Shown: positions 60,037 through 64,000 of the stretch, piece by piece | How the letters are laid out: the number at the start of each line of letters is the position of its first letter | How positions within the stretch are numbered: the first letter of the stretch is position 1 | From: Lysobacter sp. | GTDB taxonomy: Bacteria; Pseudomonadota; Gammaproteobacteria; Xanthomonadales; Xanthomonadaceae | Length of the DNA stretch: 64,000 nucleotides | Reading direction: 5' to 3' | Assembly (NCBI GenBank): GCA_011526085.1 | Contig: WYBC01000040.1 | Span: 1 to 64,000, forward strand | Translations under genes and position numbers: made by a program | The notes under the pieces: model-generated | The model's database searches: none | What the model was told of the DNA's origin: nothing | The model's input: only the letters and a program-made list of their open reading frames with translations

Positions 60037-60064
60037 CAAAAGCCCCGCGGATGCGGGGCTTTTG
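60037..60064 (+). terminator. Terminator of tRNA-Thr
   Basis: AAAAGCCCCGC-GGAT-GCGGGGCTTTT followed by GTTTT. Confidence 0.9.
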
Positions 60065-60131
60065 TTTTGGTACGCCGGGATTGCGCCGGGATGTCCACCG
60101 CGAGTGCGGAGCATCCCGGCCCCATCGGCCC

Positions 60132-61070
60132 TTACAGGCCCGCGATGCCGGTGATGAAGTTGCGGATCGTCGCCTGCGAGACGCGCGTGTACACGCCGAA
60201 CAGGTTCGGACGCGCGCAGCCTTCGCCCCAGCTGACGATGCCGGTGAGGACCGAACCGCGCGCCAGCGGGCCGCCGGAATCGCCCTGGCAGGTGTCGATG
60301 CCGCCGCTGTCGCGGCCGGCGCACAGCATGCTGGTGGTGATCTGGCCGCCGTAGGAGTTGCTGTCGTTGCAGTTGGTGCGGCTCACCAGCGGCAGCGTCA
60401 CCTTGCGCAGATTGATCGGGAAGCTGCCGCCTTCGCTCAGCGCGCCCCAGCCCGTGGCGAGCAGGTTGGTGCCGACCGCGGGATCGGCGGTGGCCAGTGA
60501 GGCCAGCGGGATGCCGGTCGCCGAGGTCGAGAGCTGCCACACGGCGACGTCGTTGTTGAAGGTGCTCGAATTCCAGCTCGGATGGATCACGATGCGGGTG
60601 ACGTTGCGGCGCACGCCGGTGCCGTCGAGGTTGCGCGTGCCGGTCAGCACCTGCACCTGGCTGGCGGTGACGAAGTCGCTGCAATGCGCGGCGGTGACGA
60701 CGTAGTTGGCCTTGTACAGCGTGCCGCCGCAGAACTGGGCATTGAAATTGTCGGCGACGCTCTTGGTCAGCAGCGCGACCTGGAACGGATTGTCGGACGC
60801 GCCGGCGACGCTGCCGCCGACGATCTTCGGCATCAGGATCCGGTCGATGTCCTCTTCGGTCAGATCCGCGGGCATCGCTTCGAGGTTCCTTTCGGCGACG
60901 CGCAGTTGGACGTATTCGCGCATCCAGTTTTTCCCGGCTTCCTGCGCCATGGCGGGCGCCTGCACGAAGGCGGCGGCGAGCGCGACGAGCGCCAGCGCGG
61001 CGCGCATCGTGCCGCGGCGCGCGGCGGTGCGGATGGACGGGGTGTATTCGATCGATGGAACAGTACGCAT
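60132..61070 (-). CDS. Secreted trypsin-like serine protease (S1)
   Basis: 312 residues from ATG 61070, chosen because GGAGGA lies five bases upstream (an ATG at 61082 adds four). A long basic N-terminus leads to the signal helix (about 22-42, LALVALAAAFVQAPAMAQ), a propeptide of about 40 residues, and mature IVGG at 83. Triad His119 (TAAHC), Asp164 (NNDVAV), Ser255 (GDSGGP); Asp249 sits six residues before Ser, at the S1 specificity site, so it should cut after Lys/Arg. Trypsin-type disulfide Cys are present. Animal-like S1 proteases are uncommon outside predatory or pathogenic bacteria. Confidence 0.92.
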   Translation of the reverse strand: MRTVPSIEYTPSIRTAARRGTMRAALALVALAAAFVQAPAMAQEAGKNWMREYVQLRVAERNLEAMPADLTEEDIDRILMPKIVGGSVAGASDNPFQVALLTKSVADNFNAQFCGGTLYKANYVVTAAHCSDFVTASQVQVLTGTRNLDGTGVRRNVTRIVIHPSWNSSTFNNDVAVWQLSTSATGIPLASLATADPAVGTNLLATGWGALSEGGSFPINLRKVTLPLVSRTNCNDSNSYGGQITTSMLCAGRDSGGIDTCQGDSGGPLARGSVLTGIVSWGEGCARPNLFGVYTRVSQATIRNFITGIAGL

Positions 61071-61629
61071 GTCTTCCTCCATTAAGATCTACGTGATTCC
61101 GAATCGCCGCAGCCGCGGGAACCTCCCATCGGTGCGAGGGTCGGTGTGCGAAATGCACTTTGGGACGGCCTTCCTTCCCGGGCATGCCATGGCGGCGATC
61201 GTCGGTCGGTCCATCGGCTTCGAAGTGCTGCTCCGATGGCCGGCCGGAATCGTCGGCATGCATTCGCGGCGATGGAATGCCGCATCCGGCCCGGATATCG
61301 CGATGTCTCTCGAAAGAGCTCGGCTTGCGCCGGAAGGCCGGAGCCGATACTGCGCGTGCATCCTTCGGACTGTCAATTGAAGAATCCCGATGTCGGATCG
61401 GGTCGATGGTCCGGCCCGTTTCGGCGACCGATGGCGTTGTTCGCGGGATCGATCTGGGCACGATGCGTGCATGGATCACACAAAATCTTGTGCGCTGCAG
61501 CGTGCGGCCGAAGGATTTTGCGGCGTGGCGCAAGACGGGTTCGTCGCCGTGCGCGAACGAGTGCGCCCGCGTCGTTCACGAAAGGCGGGGCGTACGCTAA
61601 CGTATGGGGCCGTATCCGATCCCCATGTC
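61071..61629. other. Non-coding stretch upstream of the lysoplasmalogenase gene
   Basis: 559 bases with no convincing gene on either strand. Frames that stay open here have Arg/Ser-rich composition typical of shadows. It probably holds the promoters of the two divergent genes, but no strong -35/-10 pair is seen. Confidence 0.5.
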
Positions 61630-62295
61630 ATGCCGCGACGTCCGCCGATCCTGTTGATCCTGTTCTTCGCCGCCATGGCCATCATCGGGGCATGGCTGGG
61701 CGGGCCGTGGCTGTGGCTGCACTACGCCGGCAAACCGCTGGCGACCCTGTCGATCCTGTGGCTGGCGGCATCGATGTCGCCGGCATCCAGTCCGCGTTAT
61801 CGCCGCGCGGTATTGATCGGCATGGCGCTGTCGCTCGTCGGCGATGTGTTGCTGATGCTGCCGGGCGATTATTTCGTCCCCGGGCTGATCGCCTTCCTGC
61901 TGGCGCACATCGGTTACGTCGTCGCGTTCGCGCCGGGTTCGTCGACGAAGGCGAAACTCGGCGCATTCGCGCTGCTCGCGGCCGTGGCGGGCGCGAACCT
62001 GGCGGGATTGCTGCCGCGGATCGGTGCCGATCTGAAAATTCCCGTGCTCGCGTATGTGGTGGTGCTGGCGTCGATGGCGGCGCTCGCCTTGGCGCGCGCA
62101 TGGACGCCGGCGTTGGCGGGCGCGGCCCCGCGCAGCGTTCGGTATGCGGCTGCGGGCGGCTTGTGCTTCGTGCTCAGCGACAGCCTGCTGGCCTGGGACA
62201 AGTTCGGCGGCGGCATTCCGTTGCCGTCGCTGCTGATCCTCGCCAGCTACTGGCTGGCGCAATGGTGCATCGCGAAATCGGTGGCGGAACGCTGA
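61630..62295 (+). CDS. Lysoplasmalogenase-family membrane protein (YhhN)
   Basis: 221 residues with about eight transmembrane helices. YhhN/TMEM86 motifs are present: MALSLVGDVLLMLP, LAHIGYVVAF and the catalytic-type LSDSLLAWDKF. The eukaryotic homologue TMEM86 hydrolyses the vinyl ether bond of lysoplasmalogens; bacterial substrates are little known. Four bases separate it from the following hydroxylase-like gene, suggesting one operon acting on membrane lipids. Confidence 0.88.
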   Translation: MPRRPPILLILFFAAMAIIGAWLGGPWLWLHYAGKPLATLSILWLAASMSPASSPRYRRAVLIGMALSLVGDVLLMLPGDYFVPGLIAFLLAHIGYVVAFAPGSSTKAKLGAFALLAAVAGANLAGLLPRIGADLKIPVLAYVVVLASMAALALARAWTPALAGAAPRSVRYAAAGGLCFVLSDSLLAWDKFGGGIPLPSLLILASYWLAQWCIAKSVAER

Positions 62296-62298
62296 GCC

Positions 62299-63558
62299 AT
62301 GGCGACGGCCGAAACGATCATGATGGTCGCCATCCCGGGCTTTTTCGTGCTGATGGCGGTGGAACTGGCGGCGGCGCGGATCATGGGCCGGCCGGTCTAC
62401 CGGCTCAACGACGCGATCAACAGCATCGGCCTGGGCGTGCTGTCGCAGGTGGTGGGCGTGTTCACCAAGCTGCTGACCATCGGCATCTACGCTTGGGTGG
62501 TCGAACGCGTCGCACTGTTCGCGTTGCCGGCCGACAACGCGTGGGTGTGGCTCGGCGCGCTGCTGTTGTACGACTTCTGCTACTACTGGCTGCATCGCGC
62601 GGGGCACGAGGTCGGCATTCTCTGGGCCGCGCACGTGGTGCATCACCAGAGCGAGCGCTACAACCTCAGCACCGCGCTGCGCCAGACCGGCAGCGGCGCG
62701 CTGTTCGGCTGGCTGTTCTATCTGCCGCTGGCGGTGCTGGGCGTGCCGGTGGAAGTGTTCGCGGTGGTGGCGGTGATCGACCTGATCTACCAGTACTGGA
62801 TCCACACCGAACTGGTGCCGAAACTCGGCTGGTTCGATCGCGTGTTCGCCTCGCCTTCGAATCATCGCGTGCACCATGCGGTAAACGACCGCTATCTGGA
62901 CCGGAATTACGGCGGCATCCTGATCCTCTGGGATCGCCTGTTCGGCACCTTCGCCGAGGAACGCGACGATGAGCCGCCGGTGTACGGCACCCGCGCACCG
63001 CTCCGCAGCTGGAATCCGCTGTGGGCGAACGTGGAGGTGTATTGGGCGCTGGCGAAGGATGCATGGCGCGCGCGCCGCTGGCGGGACAAGCTGCGGGTCT
63101 GGTTCGCGCCGCCGGGCTGGCGGCCCGCGGATGTGGCCGAGCGTTTTCCGAAGAAGGGATTCGACATCGCGCGGACCGAATACGATCCGCCGCTGTCGCG
63201 GTCGATGCGCGCCTACGCGCTGCTGCATTTCCTGCTGCTGCTCGCGCTGGGCGTGCATTTCCTGACCGTGGCGCCGTCGCTGGGTGGGCCGGCGGCGGGG
63301 TTGTTCGCGATCTTCGTGGCGACCGGGCTGGTTTCCCTGGGCGCACTGCTGGAAGGGCGGACGTGGGGGCTCGCGATCGAACTGTCGCGGCTGCTGTGGC
63401 TCGCGCTCTGGCCCGGCCTGACCGCGCACTGGCCCGGGCAGTGGGCGACGGCGATGGCGCTGCGCGGGCCGTTCGCGGCGATCGCCCTGCTCAGTCTGCC
63501 GGCGCTGGCATGGGCCTGGCGGGGGACATCGGCATTGCGGGCGCGCGCGGCGGGGTGA
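62299..63558 (+). CDS. Sterol desaturase/fatty acid hydroxylase-family membrane protein
   Basis: 419 residues. The diiron His motifs are HRAGHE, HVVHHQSE and, after helices, HRVHH, as in the fatty acid hydroxylase superfamily and alkylglycerol monooxygenase-like proteins. At least four N-terminal helices precede the soluble His cluster, and a C-terminal membrane domain (about 320-415) is added, as in the TMEM195/AGMO-like group. With the upstream YhhN-family gene, both homologous to enzymes of ether lipid breakdown in animals, a joint function in ether lipid metabolism is plausible but inferred. Confidence 0.88.
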   Translation: MATAETIMMVAIPGFFVLMAVELAAARIMGRPVYRLNDAINSIGLGVLSQVVGVFTKLLTIGIYAWVVERVALFALPADNAWVWLGALLLYDFCYYWLHRAGHEVGILWAAHVVHHQSERYNLSTALRQTGSGALFGWLFYLPLAVLGVPVEVFAVVAVIDLIYQYWIHTELVPKLGWFDRVFASPSNHRVHHAVNDRYLDRNYGGILILWDRLFGTFAEERDDEPPVYGTRAPLRSWNPLWANVEVYWALAKDAWRARRWRDKLRVWFAPPGWRPADVAERFPKKGFDIARTEYDPPLSRSMRAYALLHFLLLLALGVHFLTVAPSLGGPAAGLFAIFVATGLVSLGALLEGRTWGLAIELSRLLWLALWPGLTAHWPGQWATAMALRGPFAAIALLSLPALAWAWRGTSALRARAAG

Positions 63559-63628
63559 AGCCGGCCGCGTCTCGCCGGATGCGACCTGCGGCGGCTACAG
63601 TACGGCCTTCGATCGCCCGGATGTTTCG

Positions 63629-64000
63629 ATGAGCAAACCCACCGCCAGCAAGACCCGTACCGCCTTCGTCTGCTGCGAGTGCGGCGCCGAACACGGCAAG
63701 TGGCAAGGGCAGTGCGGCGAATGCGGGGCCTGGAACACGCTCACCCAGATCGTGCTGGAATCCGCGGCCGCATCGCCGGCCGCGCGCCGCAGCAGTTGGG
63801 CCGGCAAGGTCGATCCACCGAAAGTCACCCCGCTGAAGGATGTGCTGCATCGCGAGGATGCGCGTACCAGCACCGGCATCGGCGAGTTCGATCGCGTGCT
63901 CGGCGGCGGGCTGGTCGAAGGCGCGGTGATCCTGATCGGCGGCGACCCCGGCATCGGCAAATCCACCCTGTTGTTGCAGGCGCTGGCGAGCATGGCCGGG
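63629..64000 (+). CDS. radA: DNA repair protein RadA (3' partial)
   Basis: 124 codons to the window edge. A C4 zinc finger (CCECGAEHGKWQGQCGECG), a Ser/Ala linker, then the start of the RecA-like core with ARTSTGIGEFDRVLGGGLV and Walker A GGDPGIGKST. RadA promotes branch migration in recombination. The gene continues beyond the window. Confidence 0.95.
   Translation, partial: MSKPTASKTRTAFVCCECGAEHGKWQGQCGECGAWNTLTQIVLESAAASPAARRSSWAGKVDPPKVTPLKDVLHREDARTSTGIGEFDRVLGGGLVEGAVILIGGDPGIGKSTLLLQALASMAG

Noticed and set aside
61160-61600. Frames of about 120-150 codons between the trypsin and lysoplasmalogenase genes
   Set aside because: Arg/Ser/Cys-rich, no ribosome site, no homology by eye; likely shadow frames of non-coding DNA.

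Overview
The window looks like a chromosomal segment of a GC-rich gammaproteobacterium of the Xanthomonadaceae/Lysobacteraceae, most like Lysobacter or a close relative. Evidence: the block rplU-rpmA-obgE / rpsT / murJ-ribF-ileS-lspA-ispH, a pstSCAB-phoU locus divergent from a polyphosphate/phosphate porin gene, GTAGAGCGGGC-type REP hairpins, secreted S8 and trypsin-like proteases, and strong G/C third-position bias. The genus is an inference; no rRNA is present.

Positions 1-20.3 kb are an accessory polymorphic-toxin island. A giant Rhs/YD-repeat gene enters from the left edge and has at least 5,205 codons here. It carries a jelly-roll-like insert, about 13 tandem Ig-like (He_PIG/cadherin-like) domains, a second YD block, a LysM domain, a hydrophobic stretch and an AT-richer toxin tip. 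Its stop codon overlaps a small candidate immunity gene by four bases. Next come a frameshifted Y1/HUH (REP-associated) transposase, a displaced orphan toxin gene with a Hint domain and its own abutting immunity gene, and a decayed DDE transposase. The island ends at tRNA-Leu(CAG).

Positions 20.5-29 kb hold RNA-processing genes (rnr, rlmB, rnt), a flavoprotein and a small membrane protein. They also hold a four-gene operon of an ECF sigma factor, a Cys-rich EF-hand peptide with repeated EGKCG motifs, a DUF692/MNIO enzyme and a DUF2063 partner. This is a bufferin/HvfA-type metal-binding RiPP system with an unusual calcium-binding insert in the precursor, and it is the most interesting compact system in the window. 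Positions 29-35.6 kb hold the Pst phosphate transporter with phoU, a PhoB box, and the phosphate-type porin.

Positions 35.7-47.6 kb hold nth in an operon with a crotonase and two uncharacterised proteins, then an FKBP isomerase, a DUF1289-NUDIX-sulfurtransferase-ArsC run, a second crotonase, a copper chaperone overlapping an LprI-like gene, a thioesterase overlapping uvrA, and an OmpA-like lipoprotein. Positions 47.7-64 kb hold a secreted S8 protease, the housekeeping ribosomal/translation/envelope block, tRNA-Thr(CGT), a trypsin-like protease, a YhhN lysoplasmalogenase, a fatty acid hydroxylase-type membrane protein and the 5' part of radA. REP-like hairpins lie between or at the ends of several genes and twice supply the stop codon of the upstream gene.
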